DNA of 12,250 bases from Paracoccaceae bacterium (GTDB lineage Bacteria > Pseudomonadota > Alphaproteobacteria > Rhodobacterales > Rhodobacteraceae). A model generated the notes under the pieces. The model worked only from the letters and a program-made list of their open reading frames with translations. It was not told the origin of the DNA and made no database searches. The translations under genes and the position numbers were made by a program. The stretch lies in the NCBI GenBank assembly GCA_023260935.1, contig JALQTL010000149.1, forward strand, positions 1 to 12,250. The letters are read 5' to 3'. This document shows positions 1-6,672 of this stretch, piece by piece; the stretch's first letter is position 1; every line of letters begins with the position of its first letter.

Positions 1-28
1 GTTCGGATGGGCCCTGTCGCAAAGGTAA

Positions 29-50
29 GGGGGCGGTCCTTGCCGCCCCC
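29..50 (-). terminator. Probable intrinsic terminator downstream of gabD
   Basis: A perfect 8-bp G/C stem (GGGGGCGG / CCGCCCCC) with a 6-base loop lies 27 bases beyond the gabD stop codon. Read on the minus strand it is followed by TTACCTTTG, a weak T-rich stretch rather than a full U-tract. The position right after a gene end and the perfect stem support a terminator. The poor T-run leaves termination efficiency uncertain. The rest of 1-77 shows nothing else recognisable. Confidence 0.6.
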
Positions 51-77
51 TACGGCCCCGGTGAAAGATCAGGCCGG

Positions 78-1556
78 TCAGATCGACAGGCAGATGTATT
101 TCATCTCGAGATAGTCCTCCATCCCGTGATGGCTACCTTCACGGCCCAGACCCGATTGCTTGACGCCGCCAAAAGGTGCCACTTCTGTCGAAATGATCCC
201 GGTGTTCACGCCCACGATGCCGTATTCCAGCTGTTCCTGCACCCGGGTGATGCGGCCGATGTCACGGGCATAGAAATAGGACGCAAGGCCGAAGATCGTG
301 GCATTGGCCTTGGCCACCACCTCTTCCTCGGTGTCGAACTTGAACAGCGGGGCGAGGGGGCCGAAGGTTTCCTCGGTCGTGACAAGCATCTGGTCAGTCA
401 CACCGGTCAGCACCGTGGGCTGGAAGAAATTGCCGCCCAAGGCATGGGGCTGGCCACCCAGTTCGACCGTGGCACCCTTCGCCCGGGCGTCATCGATGTG
501 CTCCTGCACCTTTTCAACTGCCGCCGCATTGATCAGCGGGCCGAACTGTACATCATCGGAAAGCCCGTCGCCCACGCGTGACTGCGCAACTGCGGCCTTC
601 AGCTTTTCCGCAAAGGCGTCATAGACACCTGCCTGCACATAGATGCGGTTGGCGCATACACAGGTCTGGCCGTTGTTGCGGAACTTCGACATCATCGCGC
701 CGGCAACGGCGGCATCGAGATCGGCGTCATCAAAGACGATGAACGGGGCATTGCCGCCCAGCTCCATCGAGCATTTCATCACCTGATCCGCTGCCTGACG
801 CAGCAGGATGCGGCCCACTTCGGTGCTGCCGGTAAAGGTCAGTTTGCGAACCAGAGGGTTTTCGCAGAATTCCTTGCCGATATCGGAGGATTTCTTCGAG
901 GTGATGATCGACAGGATGCCCTTGGGCATGCCCGCGCGCATCGCCAGAAGCCCCATCGCCAGGGCCGACAACGGGGTTTCCGCCGCAGGGCGGGCCACGA
1001 AACCGCAGCCTGCCGCAAGGGCGGGGCCGGCCTTGCGGGCGATCATCGCATTGGGGAAGTTCCAGGGTGTGATCGACCCCACCACCCCGATCGGCTGTTT
1101 CAACACTGTGATCCGCTTGTCGCGCTGATGGCCGGGGATGGTTTCGCCGTAGACGCGCTTGGCCTCTTCTCCGAACCATTCGATGAAGCTGGCGCCATAG
1201 GCGATTTCGCCCTTGGCCTCGGCCAGCGGTTTGCCCATCTCGGCCGTGAGGATCTTGCCCAGGTCTTCCTGGTTTTCCATCATCAGGTCGAACCATTTGC
1301 GCATGATCTGTGCGCGTTCCTTGCCTGTGCGGGCGGCCCATTCCTTCATCGCGGCATTGGCCGCATCGATTGCGCGGGCGGTTTCCGCGCGGCCAAGATC
1401 GGGCACATGGCAGATGACATCGCCGCGGGCGGGGTTCACCACCGGAAAGGTTGTGCCGTCGTCGGCATCCACCCATTCACCGGCAACCAGCGCCTTGGTG
1501 CACAGCAGGGACGGGTCTTTCAGAAGCGACGCGAGATCAGTGACGGAATCGAGCAT
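78..1556 (-). CDS. gabD: Succinate-semialdehyde dehydrogenase (NAD(P)+), GabD
   Basis: This 492-aa cytosolic aldehyde dehydrogenase oxidises succinate semialdehyde to succinate, the last step of GABA catabolism. The family is clear. The catalytic Cys299 sits in GQTCVCANR, a signature typical of GabD, with a neighbouring Cys301. The general base Glu265 lies in MELGGNAP, the oxyanion Asn is in PWNF (167-170), and the cofactor loop is FTGSTEVGR (241-249). The C-terminus carries EVAPFGGVKQSGLGREG, as in E. coli GabD. Length is close to the usual 480-490 aa. The ATG at 1556 is preceded by GGGAGG at 7 bases, a good ribosome site. An oddity: the Lys usually found in the KPA motif that contacts the cofactor ribose is Arg189 (VARPAAETP). 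It is transcribed alone, away from the hydrolase at 1663, and ends at the hairpin at 29-50. Family is certain; the exact aldehyde preference is inferred from similarity. Confidence 0.95.
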   Translation of the reverse strand: MLDSVTDLASLLKDPSLLCTKALVAGEWVDADDGTTFPVVNPARGDVICHVPDLGRAETARAIDAANAAMKEWAARTGKERAQIMRKWFDLMMENQEDLGKILTAEMGKPLAEAKGEIAYGASFIEWFGEEAKRVYGETIPGHQRDKRITVLKQPIGVVGSITPWNFPNAMIARKAGPALAAGCGFVARPAAETPLSALAMGLLAMRAGMPKGILSIITSKKSSDIGKEFCENPLVRKLTFTGSTEVGRILLRQAADQVMKCSMELGGNAPFIVFDDADLDAAVAGAMMSKFRNNGQTCVCANRIYVQAGVYDAFAEKLKAAVAQSRVGDGLSDDVQFGPLINAAAVEKVQEHIDDARAKGATVELGGQPHALGGNFFQPTVLTGVTDQMLVTTEETFGPLAPLFKFDTEEEVVAKANATIFGLASYFYARDIGRITRVQEQLEYGIVGVNTGIISTEVAPFGGVKQSGLGREGSHHGMEDYLEMKYICLSI

Positions 1557-1581
1557 TGGGGCCTCCCATTTCGGACCGTAG

Positions 1582-1594
1582 CATGCAAAGCATG
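1582..1594. promoter_or_regulatory. Small inverted repeat upstream of gabD
   Basis: CATGC-AAA-GCATG is a 5-bp inverted repeat with a 3-base spacer, 26-38 bases upstream of the gabD start. On the minus strand a TTGAAC hexamer (1613-1618) lies 17 bases upstream of the sequence at 1590-1595, where a -10 box would fall. That sequence (TCATGC) is a poor match to TATAAT. The repeat would overlap such a promoter, as an operator does. This rests on position and symmetry only; no known regulator is recognised. Confidence 0.25.
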
Positions 1595-1638
1595 AGGCGA
1601 AGGCGCTGTCCAGTTCAAGGCGGCGTTTATCGCCTGAT

Positions 1639-1648
1639 TTTGATCAAA
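1639..1648. promoter_or_regulatory. AT-rich palindrome TTTGATCAAA before the hydrolase gene
   Basis: A perfect 10-bp palindrome lies 2 bases before the GGAG ribosome site (1651-1654) of the hydrolase gene, inside an A/T-rich patch in an otherwise G/C-rich window. It contains the half-site letters TTGAT and ATCAA, but overlapping. The FNR/FnrL consensus needs four bases between them, so it is not a canonical FnrL box. It may be part of a promoter or operator of the divergent gap 1557-1662. Confidence 0.25.
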
Positions 1649-1662
1649 TTGGAGCCCGAAGA

Positions 1663-2454
1663 ATGAACTTTCGTTCCCAGGCAGACCGTGATTACGCCAA
1701 TGGTGCCTTCATCCCGGGGGCCGAGGGCTTTGTGCCCCGTTGGCAGGCAAAAGCGGCGGCGTTTCGGGAAAGTCTGGGGGAAAGGGCCCGACTGGGGCTG
1801 GCCTATGGCGGGCAAGCGCGGCAGAAATTCGATCTGTTTCTGCCGCAGGCCCAGCCCCGGGGGCTGTTCGTCTTCATTCACGGCGGCTACTGGATGGCCT
1901 TCGGGCGTGAAGATTGGTCGCACCTGGCGGCGGGGGCGCTTGCGCGCGGGTGGGCCTGTGCCATGCCATCCTACACCCTTGCCCCCGAAGCACGAATCGC
2001 CGTGATGACGGCCGAGTTGCGTCAGGCGGTTGCCATGGCGGCGGCCGAGGTCGCGGGGCCGGTGGTGGTGACGGGCCATTCGGCGGGGGGGCATCTGTCG
2101 GCCCGCATGGCCTGTGAAGCGGGGCCCGAAGCCCTGTGCCGGGTGGTGCCGATTTCGCCGCTTGCCGATCTGCGCCCGCTGATGGCGACCCATATGAACG
2201 AGACGCTGCACCTTGATCTGGCAGAGGCAGAGGCAGAAAGCCCCGCGCTCTTGGTCCCGAGGGCCGGCGTTCAGGCGCATGTCTGGGTGGGCGGCCAGGA
2301 ACGCCCGGCCTTTCTGTGGCAGGCGCGGGTTCTGTCGGAAGATTGGGCCTGCCCCTGGACGGTGGCTCCGGGGCGGCACCATTTCGATGTGATCGACGAT
2401 CTGGAAGACCCGGATAGCGCCCTGATGCAAGCCTGCCTGGCTGGCCTTGGCTAA
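1663..2454 (+). CDS. Alpha/beta hydrolase, arylformamidase-like
   Basis: This 263-aa soluble alpha/beta-hydrolase has no signal peptide. HGGYW at 73-77 forms the oxyanion-hole loop typical of the kynurenine formamidase-like branch. The nucleophile elbow GHSAGG (138-143) gives Ser140. The likely acid is Glu213 in GGQERPAFLWQ, and the likely base His is in GRHHFD (His239 or His240). These fit the Ser-Glu/Asp-His triad of that branch. The real substrate cannot be read from sequence: an N-formylkynurenine hydrolase or a general carboxylesterase are both possible, and no other tryptophan-degradation gene is nearby. The ATG is preceded by GGAG at 8 bases. A short in-frame hexamer repeat at 2221-2237 encodes an Ala-Glu run. 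It starts 106 bases from gabD in the opposite direction, and its stop lies only 3 bases from the stop of the converging gene at 2458. Confidence 0.85.
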   Translation: MNFRSQADRDYANGAFIPGAEGFVPRWQAKAAAFRESLGERARLGLAYGGQARQKFDLFLPQAQPRGLFVFIHGGYWMAFGREDWSHLAAGALARGWACAMPSYTLAPEARIAVMTAELRQAVAMAAAEVAGPVVVTGHSAGGHLSARMACEAGPEALCRVVPISPLADLRPLMATHMNETLHLDLAEAEAESPALLVPRAGVQAHVWVGGQERPAFLWQARVLSEDWACPWTVAPGRHHFDVIDDLEDPDSALMQACLAGLG

Positions 2455-2457
2455 GGG

Positions 2458-2787
2458 TCAGGAATTGGCGTGCATCCGCTCGATATAGGCGCGCATTTCC
2501 TCGGCCTCGGCACGGGCATCGCGCAGGCCTTCCATCGCGGCACGAAGCTCGGCTTCAGTCTGGGCGATCTGGTTCATCAGCTCGGCTTCGCGCTGCTCCA
2601 GATACATCACGGCCTGATCGCGGCCTTCCTCGGCCTCGTGCAGCATTTGCGACAACCGGTCGAGTTCGACCATGTCACCGCCCGCCGGCCTGTCAAACCG
2701 CTTGACCAGCCAATGCGCAAACCAGCCAAGCGCAAAGGCGGCCAGAAGGATGATCGCGGTGACAATGATGAATTCGGTTCTGTTCAT
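2458..2787 (-). CDS. Membrane-anchored coiled-coil protein, function unknown
   Basis: This 109-aa protein has one N-terminal transmembrane helix (about residues 6-30, rich in Ile, Leu, Ala and Phe) followed by KRFDR. From residue 40 to about 105 there is a highly charged Glu/Arg/Leu-rich stretch with heptad-like spacing, predicted to be a long coiled coil. I do not recognise a named family. The topology suggests an inner-membrane anchor with its coiled coil on the cytoplasmic side, since KRFDR follows the helix, though orientation is inferred. It starts 29 bases after the stop of the OmpA-family gene and is probably co-transcribed with it, so a shared envelope role is plausible. The ATG has only a distant AGGG upstream, so the ribosome site is weak. 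Confidence 0.75.
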   Translation of the reverse strand: MNRTEFIIVTAIILLAAFALGWFAHWLVKRFDRPAGGDMVELDRLSQMLHEAEEGRDQAVMYLEQREAELMNQIAQTEAELRAAMEGLRDARAEAEEMRAYIERMHANS

Positions 2788-2816
2788 GCGCGCGGCGGCC
2801 CTGACGTTACCTTGGC

Positions 2817-4853
2817 CTAACCGTCACGCGCCGGACGTGCAAGGGGGCGGCGGGTCTTTTCCTGTGGGGCAAGCGACGGGTCATCGTCATCCTCGCCGCC
2901 CAACTGATCGTCCACCGCCACATCGGCCGCAGGCCCTTCGGCGGCTTCAAGGGCAGGGTCTGGCGCGGTGTCGGGCCCTGCGGCGGGGTCTGATTGTGTC
3001 GGGTCCGGATTGTCGGCCACGGGTTGCAGCAGGGTGAATTCGATCCGCCGGTTCGCCTCGCGTCCTTCTTCGCTGCCATTGTCGGCAATCGGCACGGCCT
3101 CGCCATAGCCCTTTGCCGTCAGCCCTGTCACATCGATCCCGCGGCCCTGAAGCGCCAGCAGCACGGCTTCGTCCCGGGCCTGCGAGAGGCCCAGATTTCC
3201 GCCTTCGGACCCCTGACTGTCGGTATGGCCGGCAATTTCCATGCGCACCCCGGGGCAGTCTTCCAGCACCTTGGCAAGCGCTTCCATGATCTGTGACGTC
3301 GGCCCGTCGATTTCGGCCGAACCGGGTGGGAAGGTGATCTTGCGGCGGTCCAGCACAGCCTTGACACTGGCGGCGCATTCTTCCGGTGTCGGCAGGGCGG
3401 CCAGCGGGTCAAGCGCCTCGTCATAGCGGACGTTGATGCGGAAGGTCTGCCCCTGCCCAAGCTTGTCAGACAGGATCTGCGCCACGCGGTCGCGCGCGCC
3501 CTGTGATCCGGTCACGCCTTCGATGGCAACACTGTCGGCCCGCACAACGACCCGGCCCTGCGCCAGTTCGGAAAGGGCCTCAAGCCCCGCCAGCACCCGG
3601 ATCGGCCAGCCATCTGGCAGTTCTTCATCAAGCCGCGTGGCCATATAGACATTGCCCACGCCGAATTGCGCCTGCGCCACGCTTTCCACGGTGTCGCGCA
3701 GCAATTCATCCGTGACCCGGCCGCGCAGTTCCACCCGGCCTTCGGATTGAAGCACCGCCGTGAATTCCGCAGGGCCAGCGGCAACATCGGCTTTCTTTTC
3801 CAGCGTTGCAGTCAGTGAAAACACATCCGGCAGGTCTGTCTGAAGCTCTCCCAGCACGCGGTCGAATTCCGCTTGCGGCACGCTGCTGGCTGCGGTCAGT
3901 GTGACATCGGCATCCGAAAAGGTCACCGACGCATCCCCCAGTTCGCGGACGGCCGCGATTGTCATGCTGACGGCTTCGGCCCAGGAGGGTGAGGGCACGC
4001 CAAGGCCCACGGTGCAGGTGACACGGCCCGTCACCCCGGCCTCAAGACCGGCGGCAAGGATGCGGTCGCGCGCGCGTTCGGTATCGGCGGCGCAGGCATC
4101 GAAGCGCGCGCCCTCGCCATCCAGCACGAAGCGCAGGGTAAAGGGCGTCAGTACCGGCCGCGGGGCCGAGATCGAAATACGGACCGGCAGCGACGCAGGA
4201 CGCAGATTGGCAAGGTCGCTTTCCAGCTTGCGCTGTTCGGCAAGGCTGTCGGCAATGGCCGTCACTTCCACTGTCTCGACCGAGATCGACACTTTTGACC
4301 GTGGCAGGCGGCGCACGGCCTCGATCCCGAAGGCAAAGGCCGCGTCCCAGCCGGCGGGGGCGGGGTAATCCGCCGTCTCGATCATTTCCGAGATGTCATT
4401 CTGCGCATCCAGCGCCTTGGCCTCGTTGAGCAGGGCATCCACATCGCTGGACGCAGGCAGAAGCCCGATCAGCTGGATGCCATCATCGTTGCGCAGCACC
4501 TCAAGCGAAAAATGCGGGGCCTCGATGGCCGAAACGGGCGTGACTTCCAGATGGTCGCGCACCCGGCTTGCATCGACAATCGACCCGGCCAGATTGACCG
4601 CGCGAAAGCGGGCGGCCTCGTTCGGGGCCGTGCCCGACAGGTGCAGTTGCAAACCGTTCGCCTCGACCGTGGCCCAGGTGATGCCGACCCCCATCAGCCC
4701 GGACCTCACGGCCTGCGCCGACCGCGATTCGATGGCAAGCGCCGAAGCCCATGCCGCAATCCCCGCTGCAAGGCCGGCGCCGGCAAACACGCCGGTGGCC
4801 AGAAGTCGGCGTGACATAGCCTTTGGCACATGGGCAAGCAGGCGTCTTGGCAC
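2817..4853 (-). CDS. OmpA-family envelope protein with three tandem BON-like repeats
   Basis: A 678-aa exported or membrane-anchored protein. A hydrophobic segment lies at about 17-41, preceded by SRRLL, which resembles a twin-arginine motif. A half-repeat follows (about 45-107), then three units of about 123 aa beginning at Phe115, Phe238 and Phe364. Each unit holds a beta-rich F-S/T-L...G part and a W...i.A...L part (Trp169, Trp291, Trp416). The OmpA C-terminal peptidoglycan-binding domain spans about 493-608. It has GHTDS with Asp545, LSQAR with Arg560 (the pair that binds diaminopimelate in OmpA proteins), NRRIEF near 601-606, and Cys493/Cys533 able to form a disulphide. The last 70 residues are Pro/Ala/Asp-rich and probably disordered. 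The start used is a GTG with AAGGA about 10 bases upstream; an in-frame ATG at 4817 would give 666 aa. The likely role is tethering the envelope to peptidoglycan. The coiled-coil gene follows at once. Confidence 0.85.
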   Translation of the reverse strand: MPRRLLAHVPKAMSRRLLATGVFAGAGLAAGIAAWASALAIESRSAQAVRSGLMGVGITWATVEANGLQLHLSGTAPNEAARFRAVNLAGSIVDASRVRDHLEVTPVSAIEAPHFSLEVLRNDDGIQLIGLLPASSDVDALLNEAKALDAQNDISEMIETADYPAPAGWDAAFAFGIEAVRRLPRSKVSISVETVEVTAIADSLAEQRKLESDLANLRPASLPVRISISAPRPVLTPFTLRFVLDGEGARFDACAADTERARDRILAAGLEAGVTGRVTCTVGLGVPSPSWAEAVSMTIAAVRELGDASVTFSDADVTLTAASSVPQAEFDRVLGELQTDLPDVFSLTATLEKKADVAAGPAEFTAVLQSEGRVELRGRVTDELLRDTVESVAQAQFGVGNVYMATRLDEELPDGWPIRVLAGLEALSELAQGRVVVRADSVAIEGVTGSQGARDRVAQILSDKLGQGQTFRINVRYDEALDPLAALPTPEECAASVKAVLDRRKITFPPGSAEIDGPTSQIMEALAKVLEDCPGVRMEIAGHTDSQGSEGGNLGLSQARDEAVLLALQGRGIDVTGLTAKGYGEAVPIADNGSEEGREANRRIEFTLLQPVADNPDPTQSDPAAGPDTAPDPALEAAEGPAADVAVDDQLGGEDDDDPSLAPQEKTRRPLARPARDG

Positions 4854-4919
4854 TGTCCGTCAATCCTTTTGGCAGGGGCCGCCGTGGTGGCTGTCGCTGT
4901 GTCGGGGTGGCGCAGCTTT

Positions 4920-4937
4920 AGGCCCCGGGCCCGGCCT
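4920..4937. repeat. G/C palindrome between ubiA and the OmpA-family gene
   Basis: AGGCCCCGGGCCCGGCCT contains a perfect 10-bp palindrome CCGGGCCCGG (4925-4934), and AGGCC/GGCCT can also pair at its ends. It lies 6 bases beyond the ubiA stop codon, in the 90-base gap before the next minus-strand gene. It could act as a weak terminator for ubiA, but no T-run follows on the minus strand (TAAAGC), so this is tentative. Confidence 0.3.
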
Positions 4938-4943
4938 ATGCAA

Positions 4944-5912
4944 TCAGAGGACGGCGGCAGCGGCAAGAAACAGCGCAGCGATCAGCCCGGCATCACGGTT
5001 CGACCGGAAGATGACAAGGCAGGACGCGGGATCGTCCAGGTCAAGCCGTGCCATCTGCCGCGCCATGTGCCAGCCAAAGGCCCATGCCCCGGCAAGCGCC
5101 ACCACCAGTTGCAGCGGGTCGCGCTGCGGCAAAAGCGCCAGAAGCACGGCAAGGGCGAAGAGGCTGACCGTCAACATCAGGAAGATGCGCAGCCAGCGGG
5201 CCGAGTTGTCGGCAAAAAGCCGGGCGGTGGATTTGACGCCGATCAGGGCATCGTCCTCTTTATCCTGATGGGCATAGATCGTGTCATAGAACAGCGTCCA
5301 GGAAATGCCGGCGGCGTACAGGCAAAAGGCCGCGGCCGGCACAGTGCCCGAATGTGCGGCCCATGCCAGCAGCGCCCCCCAGTTGAAGGCCAGCCCCAGA
5401 AAAGCCTGCGGCCACCAGGTGAACCTCTTGGCAAAGGGATAGATCGCCACCAGCGCCAGGGAGGCCACGCCAAGCCCGATGGCCAGCCCGTTGAAGGTGA
5501 ACAGGATCACCGCTGCCAGCAGCGCCTGAGCGCCCATCCAGATGACCGCCTGCCGCACGGTGACCTGCCCCGAAGGCAAGGGCCGCGACCGGGTGCGCGC
5601 CACGGCAGCATCGAAATCGCGGTCGGTAATGTCATTCCAGGTGCAGCCAGCGCCGCGCATCAGGAAAGCACCCACCCCGCAAGACAGCGCAAGCCAAAGA
5701 TCCCACGGGCGAAAGTCGTCAATGGCTGCGGCAAGTGCAATCGCCCAGAGGCAGGGGATATACAGCAGCCAGGTGCCGATCGGCCGATCTGCCCGTGACA
5801 GGCGCAGGTAGGGCCGCGAAACGGCGGGCGCCAGCGTATCGACCCAATTTCCCCGGGGCGCATCGGCGACGCTGCGATCTGCCGCCTCTGGCGTTTCGGG
5901 AATTTGGGTCAT
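4944..5912 (-). CDS. ubiA: 4-hydroxybenzoate polyprenyltransferase UbiA
   Basis: This 322-aa polytopic inner-membrane enzyme attaches the polyprenyl chain to 4-hydroxybenzoate, the first membrane-bound step of ubiquinone synthesis. Both Mg-diphosphate motifs of the UbiA superfamily are present: NDITDRDFD at 93-101, and YDTIYAHQDKEDD at 209-221. SRPLPSG (109-115) lies between them. The rest is mostly hydrophobic helices, about eight or nine. DRPIGTWLL near 42-50 is typical of bacterial UbiA. The open frame continues upstream to 6674, but that part is antisense to rsmE. The ATG at 5912 fits the normal family length and has GGA 9 bases upstream. Its start codon lies 12 bases from that of rsmE on the other strand, so its promoter must lie within rsmE coding sequence. 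One weak candidate on the minus strand is TTGCCC (5970-5975), an 18-base spacer, and TACATA (5946-5951). Confidence 0.95.
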   Translation of the reverse strand: MTQIPETPEAADRSVADAPRGNWVDTLAPAVSRPYLRLSRADRPIGTWLLYIPCLWAIALAAAIDDFRPWDLWLALSCGVGAFLMRGAGCTWNDITDRDFDAAVARTRSRPLPSGQVTVRQAVIWMGAQALLAAVILFTFNGLAIGLGVASLALVAIYPFAKRFTWWPQAFLGLAFNWGALLAWAAHSGTVPAAAFCLYAAGISWTLFYDTIYAHQDKEDDALIGVKSTARLFADNSARWLRIFLMLTVSLFALAVLLALLPQRDPLQLVVALAGAWAFGWHMARQMARLDLDDPASCLVIFRSNRDAGLIAALFLAAAAVL

Positions 5913-5924
5913 AGCTTGGCGTCC

Positions 5925-6653
5925 ATGGATGCGAAGGTCAGGCTTTATGTAGATCAGCCCTTGGGCAAGGGGCAAGCGGTGGCGGTCGGCCCCGATCAGG
6001 CGAACTATCTTTTCGCCGTGATGCGCCTGCCTGTCGGGGCGGGGGTCTTGCTCTTCAACGGGCGGGATGGCGAATGGCTGGCGCGGGTAGAGGATGCCGG
6101 CAAGAAACGCGGCATCCTGCGCTGCGAGGCTGCGCTTCGCCCGCAGGTGATGCCCCCCGACCTGTGGCTTGTCTTCGCGCCGGTCCGCAAGGAGCGCACC
6201 AGTTTCATCGTTGAAAAGGCGGTGGAGCTGGGGGTGGCGCGGATCATCCCGGTGCTGACCCGCTTTTCGAATTCCGAACGCTGGCGGCAGGACAAGCAGG
6301 TGGCCCATGCGATCGAGGCTGCCGAACAATGTGGCGCGACCTATGTGCCCGATGTGGCCGAAATCCGCCCGCTTGACCGGGTTCTGGCCGAATGGCCGCA
6401 GAACCGGGTGCTGTTCTGGGCCGATGAAACCCTTGCCCGCGATACGGGTGCCCCCGGGGTCGGGGTGCCGCGCGGCACGCCCTCGGCGCTGCTGATCGGG
6501 CCCGAAGGCGGGTTTTCCGATGCCGAAAAAGCCGCGCTGCGCGACCTGCCGCTGGTGCGACCCATGCGGCTTGGGCCGCGCATCCTGCGGGCAGAGACGG
6601 CGGCGATCGCGGCAATGGTGATCTGGCAGCAAGCCTGCGGGGATTGGGCATGA
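5925..6653 (+). CDS. rsmE: 16S rRNA (uracil1498-N3)-methyltransferase RsmE
   Basis: A 242-aa SPOUT-class methyltransferase that methylates U1498 of 16S rRNA in the 30S subunit using S-adenosylmethionine. The N-terminal PUA-like RNA-binding part covers about 1-75. The knot domain shows the RsmE signatures: a KAVELGVARIIP segment (98-109), an EAAEQCGA segment (131-138), IGPEGGFSDAE (191-201) and LGPRILRAETA (216-226). The last two form the deep trefoil knot that binds SAM. Length is normal for the family. A TTG at 5904 would extend the protein by 7 residues into ubiA, but the ATG at 5925 matches the usual N-terminus and is preferred. No good ribosome site precedes either. The gene runs divergently from ubiA and is followed by a membrane-protein gene 19 bases later. 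Confidence 0.95.
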   Translation: MDAKVRLYVDQPLGKGQAVAVGPDQANYLFAVMRLPVGAGVLLFNGRDGEWLARVEDAGKKRGILRCEAALRPQVMPPDLWLVFAPVRKERTSFIVEKAVELGVARIIPVLTRFSNSERWRQDKQVAHAIEAAEQCGATYVPDVAEIRPLDRVLAEWPQNRVLFWADETLARDTGAPGVGVPRGTPSALLIGPEGGFSDAEKAALRDLPLVRPMRLGPRILRAETAAIAAMVIWQQACGDWA

Positions 6654-6672
6654 CCGGGGCGTGTGTGGCGCC

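Noticed and set aside
1639..1648. FnrL (TTGAT-N4-ATCAA) binding site
   Set aside because: The two half-sites overlap instead of being separated by four bases, so the spacing does not fit the consensus.
2221..2237. Hexamer tandem repeat (GCAGAG) as a phase-variation tract
   Set aside because: Under three units long, and each unit is two codons, so gain or loss stays in frame; it simply encodes an Ala-Glu run.
4393..5798. Two overlapping plus-strand frames of 291 and 322 codons
   Set aside because: Both are antisense to the OmpA-family gene and ubiA and have Ser/Arg or Gly/Gln/Arg-biased composition with no motif. They are shadows of G/C-rich coding DNA.
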